Assembly: GCA_002110485.1 (NCBI GenBank)
Contig: MOWL01000093.1
Coordinates: 186,001 to 250,000, forward strand
DNA from: Emergomyces orientalis
Lineage: Eukaryota; Ascomycota; Eurotiomycetes; Onygenales; Ajellomycetaceae
Length of the DNA stretch: 64,000 bases
Reading direction: 5' to 3'
The notes under the pieces were generated by a model. It saw only the letters and a program-made list of their open reading frames with translations. It was not told where the DNA came from and made no database searches. Position numbers and translations under genes: made by a program. Shown here piece by piece: positions 33,993 through 45,341 of the stretch (positions are counted from its first letter, which is position 1; the number at the start of each line of letters is the position of its first letter).

Positions 33993-35194
33993 ATGCCCTT
34001 TGCACAGTTAGTAATAGGGCCCCCCGGCTCGGGAAAATCTACTTACTGTGATGGCATGCACCAATTCATGTCCGCGATCGGCCGCAAATGCTCCGTTGTC
34101 AACCTCGACCCAGCCAATGACAGAACCTCCTACACCCCTGCGCTCGACGTGCGCGAGCTGGTGACGCTAGAGGAGATCATGGCGGAGGATACACTGGGAC
34201 CTAACGGAGGGGTACTGTATGCGCTTGAGGAGGTAGAAGCGAATTTCGACTGGTTAAAGGATGGCTTAGAACGGCTTGGAGGTGTGTTACGTATCTGGTT
34301 GTATTATGCATGAAAATATTAGTTAATTTTTATGTATGTTGGATGCATTGCAGATGACTATGTCTTATTCGATTGCCCGGGGCAGGTCGAACTCTTCACA
34401 CACCACTCGTCACTGCGAAATATCTTCTTCCAAATCCAAAAGCTTGGGTACAGAGTCTGCTCTCACCCATCCCTCATCCACTCCCCCTGTAACAAGTTCC
34501 TTAGCAGTCATCACTAACCACTAATACATAACAGCTCGTCGTAATCCACCTTATCGATTCCTATAATCTCACCCTCCCCTCAATGTACATCTCAGCGCTC
34601 CTCCTCTCCCTCCGCGCCATGCTCCAAATGGATCTCCCACACATCAACGTCCTCACAAAAATAGACAACCTTTCCAACTACCCCCCACTCCCCTTCAATC
34701 TAGACTTCTACACAGAAGTCCAAGATCTCTCCTATCTCATGCCGCACTTAAAAGAGGAATCCCCCCGCCTAGCGAACTCGAAATTCGACGCGCTGAATCA
34801 GGCCATCGTCGAGCTTGTGCAGGATTTCGGACTTGTGGGGTTTGAAACGCTCGCGGTCGAGGATAAGAAGAGCATGATGAGCTTGTTGCATGTTATTGAT
34901 CGAGCAGGTGGGTATGCATTTGGCTCCGCGGAGGGGGCTAATGATACGGTCTGGCAGGTGGCTGTTAGAGAAGGATTGGGGACGATGGATATAAGGGATG
35001 TGCAGGAGAGATGGCTTGATGTGAAAGATGAGTGGGATGAGAAGGAGAGGAAAGAGTGGGAGGAGGAAGCTAAGGCGCGGGATGAAGCGGGGAACAATGC
35101 ACCTGGTGCTGAAGGAGGTGGTAGCGATGTTGATATGGACGATTTCGACATGCCCGTCCCTCCAAATGGTGGTATAAAGGTTGTAAGAAAGTAA
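33993..35194 (+). CDS. GPN2: GPN-loop GTPase 2
   Basis: Exons 33993-34281, 34354-34454 and 34535-35194; 349 aa. The N-terminus is a P-loop GTPase: IGPPGSGKST (Walker A), NLDPAND, LGPNGG (the Gly-Pro-Asn insert that names the family), DCPGQVELF and VLTKIDNL (G4-like). Known Gpn2/Gpn3 act in assembly and nuclear import of RNA polymerase II. The C-terminus is acidic (DVDMDDFDMP). The second intron uses a poor donor (GTCTGC) but has a good CTAAC branch site, and its removal keeps YR-LVVIHLIDSYN. The gene is divergent from BUB3 with about 280 bp between. Confidence 0.93.
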
Positions 35195-35354
35195 CGAATG
35201 TGAAATGAGCCTCATGACATGGATGTATAATATAATAAAAGGGCAGGGTATCTTCAAATCAAATGGAAAAAGGGGTTACTCACCCGTTAACCGTCGCGGC
35301 TAGAAATTCCATTCACAGGGAATCTCAAAGTAATATCACACCTTCATCCCCCAT

Positions 35355-36200
35355 TCAATCTTCCTCGCTCCCTTCTCCATGCTCATCTTCCTCGTCATCC
35401 AGTCCCATTTCTACATCCACATCCACATCCACATCCCCAGTCTCCTCTCTAAACCTCCCCTCCAGCACCCCACCGCCTACTCCCTCCTCCTCCTTCATCC
35501 GCATCCGAACAACCTCCCTCCTCGCCCTCGTAATGGCCTCTTCCTCTGCCTTCCGCATTGTCCCCGAAACCCTCACGACACGAAACACGCAATCGCTCTG
35601 CATCGCACCAGGCTTCACGCTGTCCCTGGACGATACAGGTGGTAGACGAGACATATATGTCAACGCGCACCAGACAAGTCTATAGCTCGCGCGGGGACAG
35701 CGAATTATGGCCGTGGATGTTGCTGCGGAGAGGTATTTCACTGGACATATACCAAGCATGGGATATTATTTGCACATCAGCAATTCTGCAATTGGTTCCC
35801 ATATTTTGGGGAGAGGTTTTTTTTAAACATATATATTTTTTACGAAAACATTTCTACATAATACGACACGCCAATGCCACAAGCCAGAACAAGGAGAAAT
35901 ATTAACGGAAGCAGACATACCACTAACACCCCCCGCACCGCTGCCTCCCAACCTACCCATCCCCCAATCACCAAACATCTCCGCGACATGCTCGCGCACG
36001 GCACGTGCCAGGGATTGTGGCGTTAGTGTGTCGGGGGTCGGGCGGCGGATGAGGAGGTGGATGCTATTTGCATTGTTGGTAATAGTGTGTGTAGATTTTG
36101 ATTTAGCTGCTGTAGTGGTATTGACATCCGAGTCTGAGGAGTGCGAGGCCGGAGGGTACAAGATATCTATCAGGAGGTAGCGGTGTTTAAAGCGGACCAT
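35355..36200 (-). CDS. POP5: RNase P/MRP protein subunit Pop5
   Basis: Exons 36200-35921 and 35740-35355, with a 180-nt intron giving ..GGVS-VKYLSAATS..; 221 aa. The start MVRFKHRYLLIDILYP and the segment KYLSAATSTAIIRCPRASYRLVW are the Pop5/Rpp14 family core. VSGTMRKAEEEAITRARRE follows. It serves in tRNA 5' processing and rRNA processing as a protein of the RNase P and MRP complexes. The C-terminus is a very acidic tail (VDVDVEMGLDDEEDEH) beyond the core, and exon 1 holds a low-complexity insert, so the protein is longer than the yeast one. It is convergent with GPN2. Confidence 0.9.
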
Positions 36201-37225
36201 ATTTTTCTTTTTCTTTCTTTTTCTTGACAGGTTTCATCTAATCGAACGCGTCGTGCGAAAGCAAAATAAAATAAAATAGATACCTGGGTAGGTAAAATAC
36301 TAGGTAAACCAGGTTAAAGCAGGTTTGCGCACACTTTGAGCGCCTCCGCCTGAGCCTGACTCAGCCATGCCTCACCTGCCTCCTCTTCTCCAGTCACACC
36401 TCAAAAATTTCGTCTTCAGCATCTCTTTGGATCTCTGTCAACCTCACGCGATGGCATAGTTCGGTGGCCAAAACAGGTGGGAATGGGGCAGCCGGCGATC
36501 TGTTCCCCTCATTGCCCCTAATCCCATCTTTCTTTGCATTGTTTCCCTCTGATTGGTCAGGATTTCATATATCTGGATTTTTCTACCAAGAATTAACAGC
36601 TTTCAGCGGCCTTTTCCATTTTTTATCGTTCTTTTTTCACTCTACACAAATGTATCTATTTCATAGGGCCTATTTATTTACCTGCGATCTTGGCCTGTGT
36701 TCACGTTCCACCGAATTCCTTGTGCTGCCCAAAGGATGACTGTAGAGGAGTGGGAGTGCAAACCCCAAACTGAGGGCGGCCTGCCTGATAAGTCCTAGGT
36801 GAATGGGTTTTCAAGGAATGAGATTGGACATCTGAAATGGCTTCAACGCACTAACCCTGAAATTAAGGACCATTATGTCGTCAAATGCCTTATCTGGCAG
36901 AATTAAAGTTATACAAAGATTCCACTCCTCAAGAAGGGAAGCGAAGTTGAATTGTCTGACGAATGCATTATCAAATATGGCACTGAAATGACTGCTAAAT
37001 GGACTTTTTTACGCCCAAGCAAACAGTTGGTTCAGGAGGATGTGAAGGAAAAGTGATGTGAAAATCAATGAAAAAGTTGTTGTGGCCGCCTTCCACCAGG
37101 ATTTACAAACGGGTCTTCTACCTCTGAATGCGGGGATCCTGATTCTCCCAAACATGCAGTATTTCCTTGCTTCAATCATATATTAAATCAACATCACCAT
37201 GGCCAGTAACTTGGGCCTCCTTTGT
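36201..37225. other. Gene-free interval
   Basis: The left part is the POP5 upstream region. At 36736-37070 the plus strand has protein-like pieces (TVEEWECKPQTEGGLPDK, RNEIGHLKWLQRTNPEIKDHY) broken by stops. This may be a decayed gene that I cannot identify. Confidence 0.4.
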
Positions 37226-38248
37226 CTACCTCACCGTCGTAACAAGCGATCCTCCGTCCACTACCAACTCTTCTCCCGTAATGAAGCTCGCTTTCTCACT
37301 TGCCAAAAATACAACGGCCTCAGCGATCTCTTCCGGGGAACCCCATCTTCTCAACGGAATGGCATCCACCATGGAGTCTTTATAATTACCCAGTCGAATT
37401 TGCACATCAGTTACTGCAGGGGGTTAAATCAGTGCTGAACAGCTTCACAATGTATCAGCTTCTGGAGACATACATTGCGTCCGAATGAAGCCCGGCATCA
37501 CCGAGTTGACACGAATTCCATCCCGACCATAAGCGCAGGCATCTGTCCGGGATATACCTAGAACGGCAGCTTTAGAAGCGGCATACTGTTGGAGTGAGTC
37601 TTCATATTGGAATCAGAGAAGCCTAACGGGGACTTACAGCTCCGACATTCTCATGGGAAACACGGCCAAATATCGACGAGATGTTGACGATTGATCCTCG
37701 CTGTGCTGGTGCTCCAGCCCTAAACAAACAAATGTGAGTACCGATGCGATCCATCTGATGGTTATTTCTCCGCACCTCGATTGCAAGTCAAAGCCCTGCT
37801 TCAACATCTGTCGCAGCTCTGCACGCTCACAAAGCCACAAACCTCTCTGGTTCACGTTCTGTACATCATCGTAGGACTGTACTTCGAGTTCATGCGTTCG
37901 CACCCTGGGTTTGCTGGATACCCCAGCGTTGTTCACGGCGTAATGGATGGCGTCGAATGCCTTGACGCCTTCGTCAATCATTCTTTGCACATCTGCCTCG
38001 ATTGAGATGTCACATGTAACAAGACAGGTCTTGATATCTGATCCAAGACTCTCGAGTTCCTGAGACACGGCGTTAAGGCACTCGCCATTGCGGTCTGCGA
38101 GAATCAGGCGCGTACATCCTTCCGCAACAAATGTGTGGGCAACGGCACGGCCGATACCTGCAGCGGCGCCTGTTACGAGAGCGACGCTGTTCAAGATGAT
38201 TAAAATATTGTTGGTCTAGGTATTATGGGGCATCACTTACCCCTTCAT
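37226..38248 (-). CDS. Short-chain dehydrogenase/reductase (cluster SDR 1)
   Basis: Five exons: 38248-38241, 38186-37776, 37719-37638, 37585-37474 and 37413-37226; introns of 52-60 nt keep phase throughout; 266 aa. It is a classical SDR. TGAAAGIG is the cofactor-binding glycine motif, with LILADRN after beta-2 (Asp suggests NAD preference). NNAG stabilises the fold, SIVNISS holds the catalytic Ser, and YAASK the catalytic Tyr and Lys. MPGFIRT and VDGGS near the end complete the family pattern. It likely oxidises an alcohol or reduces a ketone; the substrate is unknown. It is divergent from the Baeyer-Villiger monooxygenase with a shared 580-bp promoter, so the two are probably co-expressed. 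Confidence 0.9.
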
Positions 38249-38829
38249 GGTGTTGCTGAATGTTGGTGGCTTACGATTATCAAGCAGTGCTAGAGGATAA
38301 CGTTAACCGCTTATCTCGAGCAACTGCGAATTCTCCATGACCTGGTACTTAAACATATATTGTTAGGTCTTCTACGAAGTAGGATGGAATACTGTTCTCC
38401 ACATTTCCCACTCTGAAATGTGGGGTGAGCTACTTGTAGCTTTCTCCTGAGGCTTTCATGGTTCCTCTTGGCGGCTTAGTATATCACCACATCACACACG
38501 TACTAGTTGTGTTACCTAACACTACCACACGTAACTCACCTGGCCAGTGCCTCCACGAGAGCTCCTCTTACCTACAGGATATTGGGATAAGCTGTCATGA
38601 TATGGGCGTTTCTGAGTAATTGTGTACGGATGACTGCCCACACGCACAACAAACACACTATTACGAAACACAGTCCGACTGGCCGAGGTTGGACTGGCTG
38701 TACATAATAGGGTTTGTGTTTACATACACCCAAATATCAACGCGCATCTCATATCATAAATGTATTCGCGTCGCGTTCACGCATCAAACGTATTGACTAG
38801 CCACACTTCCAAATTATAACACTGAAATT
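38249..38829. promoter_or_regulatory. Shared promoter SDR 1 / monooxygenase
   Basis: Divergent intergenic region. It contains ACACGTAA (TTACGTGT on the minus strand) at 38527-38534, also found before the transporter gene. An imperfect inverted repeat CAGTCC..GGACTG lies near 38670-38697. Function is inferred only. Confidence 0.45.
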
Positions 38830-41102
38830 ATGGGTGAAGCCAGCGAGAGAAATTCAGCGCCGCCTTCGAGGCCAAACTGGCCGGAGTTCGAACAACTACC
38901 TGATATTTACGGCTGGCCGAGAGAAAATGCCCGGGGATACAAGATCCAGGAACGCCTCTGCGGTACTTCAAAACCTATTCGAGTGATTCACATTGGAGCA
39001 GGCATATCTGGGATTTGCCTGGCGAAGTTTCTACCTGAGGAGCTCACGAAGGTGACTTTGACCTGCTATGACAAAAATAGCGATATTGGGGGGACATGGT
39101 TTGAGAATAGGTGAATTATATTTATTTCTGAAAGCTGAGTTTACTTTCCTAATCTTTTTCTATTAGGTATCCCGGATGTGCCTGTGACATTCCTTCAGTG
39201 AACTACCAGGTGCGTGATTGTTTCGCACAGCGGATATTTTTTTAGTTCTAACCGGCCTTAGTTTACATGGGCACGAAACCCAAACTGGTCTCGGTTTTAT
39301 TCTCATTCTGAAGAGATCTGGCAATATTTGCGAGATGTGGTTGATAATTTCGACTTGAACAAGTACTTTACCCTCGGCCATGAAGTCAAGGCGGCAGCAT
39401 GGGATGAGGACTCTGGGACCTGGGAAGTAACGGTCCAAAATCTTCTATCGGGTGAGACCTTTGTCGACAGGGCAGAAATATTGATCAACGGAAGTGGCGT
39501 TCTCAAGTACGTTCCTTTAACTCTTAATTTTCATACTTGGACTGGGGGTTAACCTGACTAGCGACTGGAAATGGCCTGAGATTGAAGGACTGCATTCTTT
39601 CCAGGGGAAGCTGTGCCATACGGCCAGGTACGACACGAGCATAGACCTCAAGGGCAAGCGAGTCGCAGTAATTGGGATGGGCAGCAGTGGAATTCAAGTA
39701 ACAGCTGAAATATCTCACCAGGTAGACCAGTTGTATACTTGGGTTAGATCGCCCACATGGGTTACTGCTGGATTCGCTCAAAATCATGCGGGGCCTAATG
39801 GCGCAAACTTTGAATGTAGGTATCTTATACCAATTTCCGCGTGGTGACTGACATGCTGCAGATTCCTCCGAACAAAAAGCGCAGTTTGCTAGAGACCCAG
39901 TGGCATACCTTGAGTACTGCAAACAAATCGAAAGTGAACTCAATCAACGATTCAAATTCATTCTCAATGGTACACCGGAAGCGGCACAGGCTAAAGAGGT
40001 ACATTCGCTAGCGAAGTTCAGAGTGAATATACTTTACTAATGAGCTCTCGCGCTAGTTTTCTACAAACCAAATGAAGCAGAGGCTCTCGAACAATAAGGA
40101 GCTAGTTGACAAGTTGATACCCACGGGCTTCAACGTGGGCTGCCGGCGTCCAACTGTGGGCCTTGCCTCATCCATCTCCCGTGAGCCCTAACTAACATCT
40201 GACTATAGCCAGGAAATGGCTTCCTTGAAGCACTGGTTCGACCCAACGTGAAGACATTTATCCAAGGAATACAGAAAATTACCACAACCGGTTTTGTCAA
40301 TGTTGATGGAACGGAGTACGAAGTTGATGTCATTATCTGCGCTACCGGGTAAGTCCCCTCACCGATTAATAGTAGGTCATTCTAATACAACAAAAGGTTC
40401 AATACAAGCTGGGTGCCACGTTTTCCCATCACCGCGTATGGGAAGAATCTCCAAGATGTGATGGCCGGGCAGCCACTGTCGTACCTCTCTATTAGCGTGC
40501 CTGAATGTGAGTGCGCTTGCCAAGCCCCCTCCACTAGCTGTCTGCTAATATCAAATAAGTTCCCAATTACTGGATGGGAGTAGGACCGTACGGACCGCTT
40601 GGGCATGGCTCTTTCATTCCGGTCATTGAGCATGTCATGCACCTCGTTATCAAAATTATTAAGAAGATCCAGAAGGAAAATATCCGGTCCCTGGCACCAC
40701 GAAGAGAAATATGTGAGGCGTTTACAGAACATGCTGATCTATTCCTGCAGCGGACTGCGTGGTCTGGCAAATGTCCAAGTGTAAGTACATATCCTCGTTG
40801 GTTATATGTCTGCTTATGCTAACGTCCGTTAGTGGTTTAAGCAAGGACGCCTTGATGGGAAGCTGGCAATTTTTCCCGGATCACGACTAGTTTACCTCAA
40901 CCTCCTGGACTCACCAAGGTATGAGGATTATGTGATTAAGTATGAGCATGGAAACCCCTTTGCGTTCCTTGGGAATGGTTTCAGTGTCAAAGAGTTTGAT
41001 GGTAGCGATCTAGCCTACTACCTTGGGACGCAGGAAAGACCAGGGGGTATGTTGCCGAGAAAGGTGAAGAAAGGAGATCAGGTCAATGGGATCACCAGCT
41101 AG
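38830..41102 (+). CDS. Baeyer-Villiger-type flavin monooxygenase
   Basis: Ten exons (38830-39110, 39167-39209, 39262-39506, 39562-39815, 39862-39998, 40057-40155, 40209-40348, 40397-40506, 40560-40780, 40833-41102); 599 aa. The FAD site is IGAGISGICLA near residue 54, with DIGGTWFENRYPGCACD, a full match to the BVMO-type G-x-W..P-G..D motif. The NADPH-binding fold is VIGMGSSGIQV. The BVMO fingerprint is present as FQGKLCHTARYD, with Tyr in place of the usual Trp. ATGFNTSW is the later conserved motif. Such enzymes insert oxygen next to a ketone to make an ester or lactone; the Aspergillus stcW group is a known fungal relative. No signal peptide is seen. The neighbouring SDRs and esterase fit steps before and after. 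Confidence 0.9.
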
Positions 41103-41884
41103 GGATGATGAATTGTACTGTACATCGCTGGGTCGTGGATTTGGGACAACACAGGGTAGATGTCAACCAGTAGGAATTTTGCGTGTATAATTAGTCGTAT
41201 ACAATCATAACATCTCAAAAGAGAGGGCCTTTAATTTCATATTTATTCAACTAAGTGGTCAGGTGGTAAGGAGGACGCCATGCATGTCTCTAGGTCCATA
41301 TCGAATGTAATCGGGAGACGTTCATGGAGAACCTGCGGAAGTTCAAAGCAAACAAAGAGGAGAACTAAACACAAAGGCTTCATCAACGTCCAGAAATGAG
41401 TCAATGAGAAGATTGTAGCTTCATCTCTGACACTGGTAGGGTACAACCTGCCAATGAAGACATAAAGAATCTCCTTGTGGCAGTCTAGTAGATCCATTAT
41501 AGGGGCGTAGATATTTCGTCGAAGTGGGCGTAAGCACACCACCATCTTAACGCCAGTTTTTGGCCCACGAGCTCATGATGCAATACGAATCTTCACTGAC
41601 ATACATATTCGCGTGGTGTTGGTACCCGTTGGCTGTACGCAATTGTTCTTCCACCGCTCAACTACAAATTGCCTCTCAATTAGAATATAATGGACTGCTA
41701 GTGAAGGGGGTTCATCACTGGCTGTATCTGTGGCTATTTCAGCTAGATGGCTTTGTATGACCTCCTCTAGTAGTAGCTAGGTACAACTATCGGCATCAGG
41801 GCATGGAAAAGGAGAACCATATTCATTAGGATAAATCTCTAAACTATACATAGTAGTACCACAGCCAGTAGAAAGGTTGTGCCT
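41103..41884. other. Tail-to-tail interval
   Basis: Between the convergent monooxygenase and SDR 2 genes. A 100-codon minus frame at 41243-41545 has no recognisable motif and no start context that I trust. Confidence 0.5.
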
Positions 41885-42823
41885 CTAGTCAGACCCCCCG
41901 TTGACAGGTATGACCTGGCCAGTCATGAAACTCGCCGCATCCGACAAGGCAAACAGGACAACATCAGCAATATCCGTCGCATACGCCATCCTACCCAAAG
42001 GAATTCGTGATGATAGCTGCCCCGCAAGCTTCTCCAGTTCCTCCTTGTTTCCTGTCGCACTGGTCGCACCTCGTGAAAGAGGTGTATCGGTCACGCCTAT
42101 ACCTTTGGTTAGCGGGGTCATAAATGTAAATATCATGGCTAGAGAGCACTAACCAGGAGCAACAGCATTCACTCGTAAAGTTGGCCAGTCCTTAGCCCAT
42201 GATCGAGTCATCCCGAGCACTGCATGTTTGGATGTGCAGTAGGCTGTCAGGTTCGCGATGCCTCGCAGCGATGCGCCACTGGCAATGTTGACGATCACTC
42301 CAGCACCGAGAGTCCGTTTTGTGTCCGGTAGAAGACCTGAATCTGAGCCTGGTTGCTGCTGGGCCATCCGCTTGATAGCCTCGGTACCCATATTCCACGA
42401 TCCGGTGACGTTGATGGCCATTATTCGTGCGAATAGTTCGTCTGACGCCATTTTGCCTTCGTTTGGGCAGATACCAGCACAATTTACTAACCCATATAAA
42501 TTTCCTGGAATGCGATCCATGAACTCCGTACATGCGGTTCTCTTCGTGATATCGCAGTTACTGATGAAATGAATGTTGGGCAGACCCTGGAGCTCTAAGG
42601 GGGCCTCGCTCATAATATCTGCCACATATACCGTTGCATCTAGTGCACCCAACGCTCTGGTAATGGCCAGGCCAATTCCTGAGCCGCCTCCCTGGTTTTA
42701 TTGTCAGTTTATGCATTTAACACTTCTCATGCTTTTCGTACTCACTGTGATTGCGATTGTCCTTCCAGCAAAGCTACTACCCATGTTGGCTCGTAGCCTG
42801 GCAGGGGTTCCTGTTGAGCCCAT
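41885..42823 (-). CDS. Short-chain dehydrogenase/reductase (cluster SDR 2)
   Basis: Exons 42823-42746, 42691-42154 and 42096-41885; 275 aa. Classical SDR motifs are ITGGGSGIGLAI (cofactor loop formed across the first intron), VADIM after beta-2, LVNCAG, IVNIASGAS with the Ser, YCTSK with Tyr and Lys, APG, and VNGGSD at the end. The second intron has two possible acceptors; the one at 42097 (TATAG) was chosen because it keeps APG-VTDTPL and lies further from the CTAAC branch site. The substrate is unknown. It is divergent from the bZIP regulator. It is not a recent duplicate of SDR 1, given the different sequence around each motif. Confidence 0.9.
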
Positions 42824-43314
42824 TTCGAATTCCCTCCTAAATTTGCACTAATAGCGATTGAAATGATACAACGACCGCTCTGGAACCAGGAGTCAAAGGA
42901 AAGTCAAGCTGGGAGAAAACGCTCAATGAGCAGTGGCTCGTCTATATTAGTAAAAGGAACCATGATTGCTGCTAAAATACCCGGACAACCAACACCCATA
43001 GGCCAGGATTTTGCCCTGATTAGGGGGCGAACCAGTTCCAGTATGCCAAGTGATGTCTGGCAGCATTAGCAAAATGACATCTCCAACCAATCGGCTACAT
43101 GCCCACCAGTGACTGTTCTCTGGAGCTTCTTCGGAACGCGCTAAAAGTTCACCCCGCATCTCTCCAGGGACACCCCGGCTGTAGCTCTGGAGCTCTCCTA
43201 AAGGTAGTATAAAGTGCCCACCCACCAGCGAGAGGCTGCTTCTTTTCATAATCATTCGTACAGTCACCTTCCTGTCCCTCCCACGTGACCAACTGCATTG
43301 GAAGAACGGCTGCC
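42824..43314. promoter_or_regulatory. Shared promoter SDR 2 / bZIP regulator
   Basis: Divergent region of about 490 bp. CCACGTGAC at 43281-43289 is an ACGT-core palindrome of the type bound by bZIP or bHLH proteins. It lies 25 bp from the regulator's ATG and could support autoregulation (inference). Confidence 0.4.
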
Positions 43315-45173
43315 ATGACCCCAGGTGCGCCGCCTGCAGAGACTGTGGACAAAGCGATCGCAAAACGGTAGGTGTCACTCATATCGCGTCTGCAAACCTT
43401 AAGCTTGGCGTGCATTATTGACGAAAAATTAGTCGAGCTCGAAATCGGGTATCGCAGAAATCGTTCCGTGAGCGTCAAGCGCGGTACATTAAAGATCTTG
43501 AGCGGCGAGTGGCAGAGTCATTGCAGAGCGAGAACACCCGCCTCAATGCCTCTCAGGAAGAGTGTCGAAAATTGCGAGAGGCGCTTGCCACTGCCCAAAC
43601 TCGCATCAATAGCCTTGTAAATGCTCTATCCGGGATCGCCCAGAATATCGCCCAATCAATTGATGAAACGCTTGTGCTTAGCCCAAATGGAGCGGAAGAC
43701 GATGCGGCGAATACGAGCCAGGAACACGAAGGGGATAATGAATTAGGAACAGATCAAGAAGGAGATTTGTCAACGACCATTAACCACTCCGAGGATGCGG
43801 CAACTGCTGTTTTACTAGATCCAGGCCCTTCAGAAACTCAACCGGAACAGGGCGAACTTGCAACAATCCAAGGTAGGGTTGAGGGTGACAGCATTCCGCA
43901 ACTTTTTCCAGCAGAGCAAGCGGGCGAAGGTGGACAAAATGGAAACCACGGATTGGACTTGCAGGTTCTCTTTAGCCCAGGGGAATACGCGGAGCAGTTA
44001 CCTTCAAATGGCCAAGATCTTCCAAATCAACCCTTCACATATTTGGGCGAGATGAATCCGGTGTCCTCTCAGTGGACTCAAATGGCCAACAATCCTCAAG
44101 GTTCGACGTATATGCCGACACCGCTACTATTTCCATCCCCAAAGGCTACGGAAAGAATCGTACCACACAAAACTCAGCTGGAGGTAATATTCCCCCCTGG
44201 AAGTGCGAGCTTCCCATCGGTATTCTCAGCCCATATGGCTGTCTGCGAGTATTTCACGAAGCAGAATCCAGCATATCGAGATCGGAGATTAGCGAATGGA
44301 ATAGAGCCGTAAGATTCTAGGCCGCAACATCCCTGTCTTCGAGGACTGACGTTTTGTAGGTTTTCTAAATTGATATCAACTATGGTGCATGCTTTCGTCA
44401 ACACCTGCTGGCCCGAGATGCGCGTCTGGTGGGCTTATATACAGTCATCAAAAGTGGTTGAGAAATTAATGCGCTGGAAACTTGATCCGTGTATGGAAAC
44501 CTATAATGCACTACCGATCACCCACCGTCCAACTGCTCTCCAGCTGTGTGCTGCATACCCAGGAATTGTCGACTGGGTATTCTTTCCCTCTATCCGCGAT
44601 CGCTTGATTGAGGTCTACTCCCATAGCTGGCTACTGGATGAAATATCGTGCGAACTAGTCAGGTCATACGTGGTTGAAGCCGACTTGACCAAGATCGTGA
44701 CCGGGATGGAGAACCTCCCAGCGCAAAAGGGCTACTTCCGTATCTGGGACATCGTTCAGACCATATCTCTGGGAGACCTGAGGTCTGGTTCAGCATTAGA
44801 TTCGACAACGGCATTGTGGGAGATTGATGACCAGAACGACCCAGAGCTATTCGCACTCCCAGCGAGCCCTTTCGAGATTGAACCTTTAACTACGGGTGAT
44901 ACATGGACCAAAATGCCCCTAGAGAAGATCTTTCAATCTCGACAAGCAGCGTTAAAGTTATTCAATCTTCTGCGAATGGACGATCGTCGAACCGTCAAGC
45001 TTGACCCTGCATTTGCAGCTGCTCATCCGGAATTATCCAATGACCCTAGTATTATTGCCACCGGCCTCGATTGCACGCTGCACAGCAACAAGATCCGAGT
45101 GCCAAGGCCGAAGCCTCTGAGCCGTGAGGCGATTATGACCTACAAGGCGATGTTATGGAAGACGGACATGTAA
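43315..45173 (+). CDS. bZIP transcription factor with DUF3425-type C-terminus
   Basis: Exons 43315-43367, 43433-44308 and 44360-45173; 580 aa. The first intron splits the basic region, giving AKR-RARNRVSQKSFRERQ, in which NRVSQKSFR fits the N-x7-R bZIP signature. Heptad-type sequence with LQSENTRLNASQ and RKLREAL follows (residues about 45-85). The middle is Gln/Asn/Glu-rich and probably disordered. The C-terminal part (HRPTALQLCAAYPGIVDWVFFPSIRDRLI) is the domain found behind many fungal bZIPs (DUF3425). It is likely the pathway-specific regulator of the cluster, being inside it and divergent from SDR 2. Targets are inferred from position and ACGT-core sites. Confidence 0.88.
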
Positions 45174-45341
45174 TTGCATGCCACGTAAGCGATTGGTTAC
45201 AAATCTTAGAGACGACGAATCCACATTCCACGTGGTACAGCCCTTCGCCCTTACACCTTATACAAGTGAACATGCCCGACACCGCGAGGTGTACCCTGAT
45301 GCTGACTCTTTGCCATCAATTCCCAGCTTCAACCGACGTTG

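Noticed and set aside
43315..45173. bZIP gene and esterase as one fused gene
   Set aside because: The bZIP frame ends in TAA at 45171-45173, and the esterase has its own ATG and a family-typical N-terminus after a 168-bp gap.
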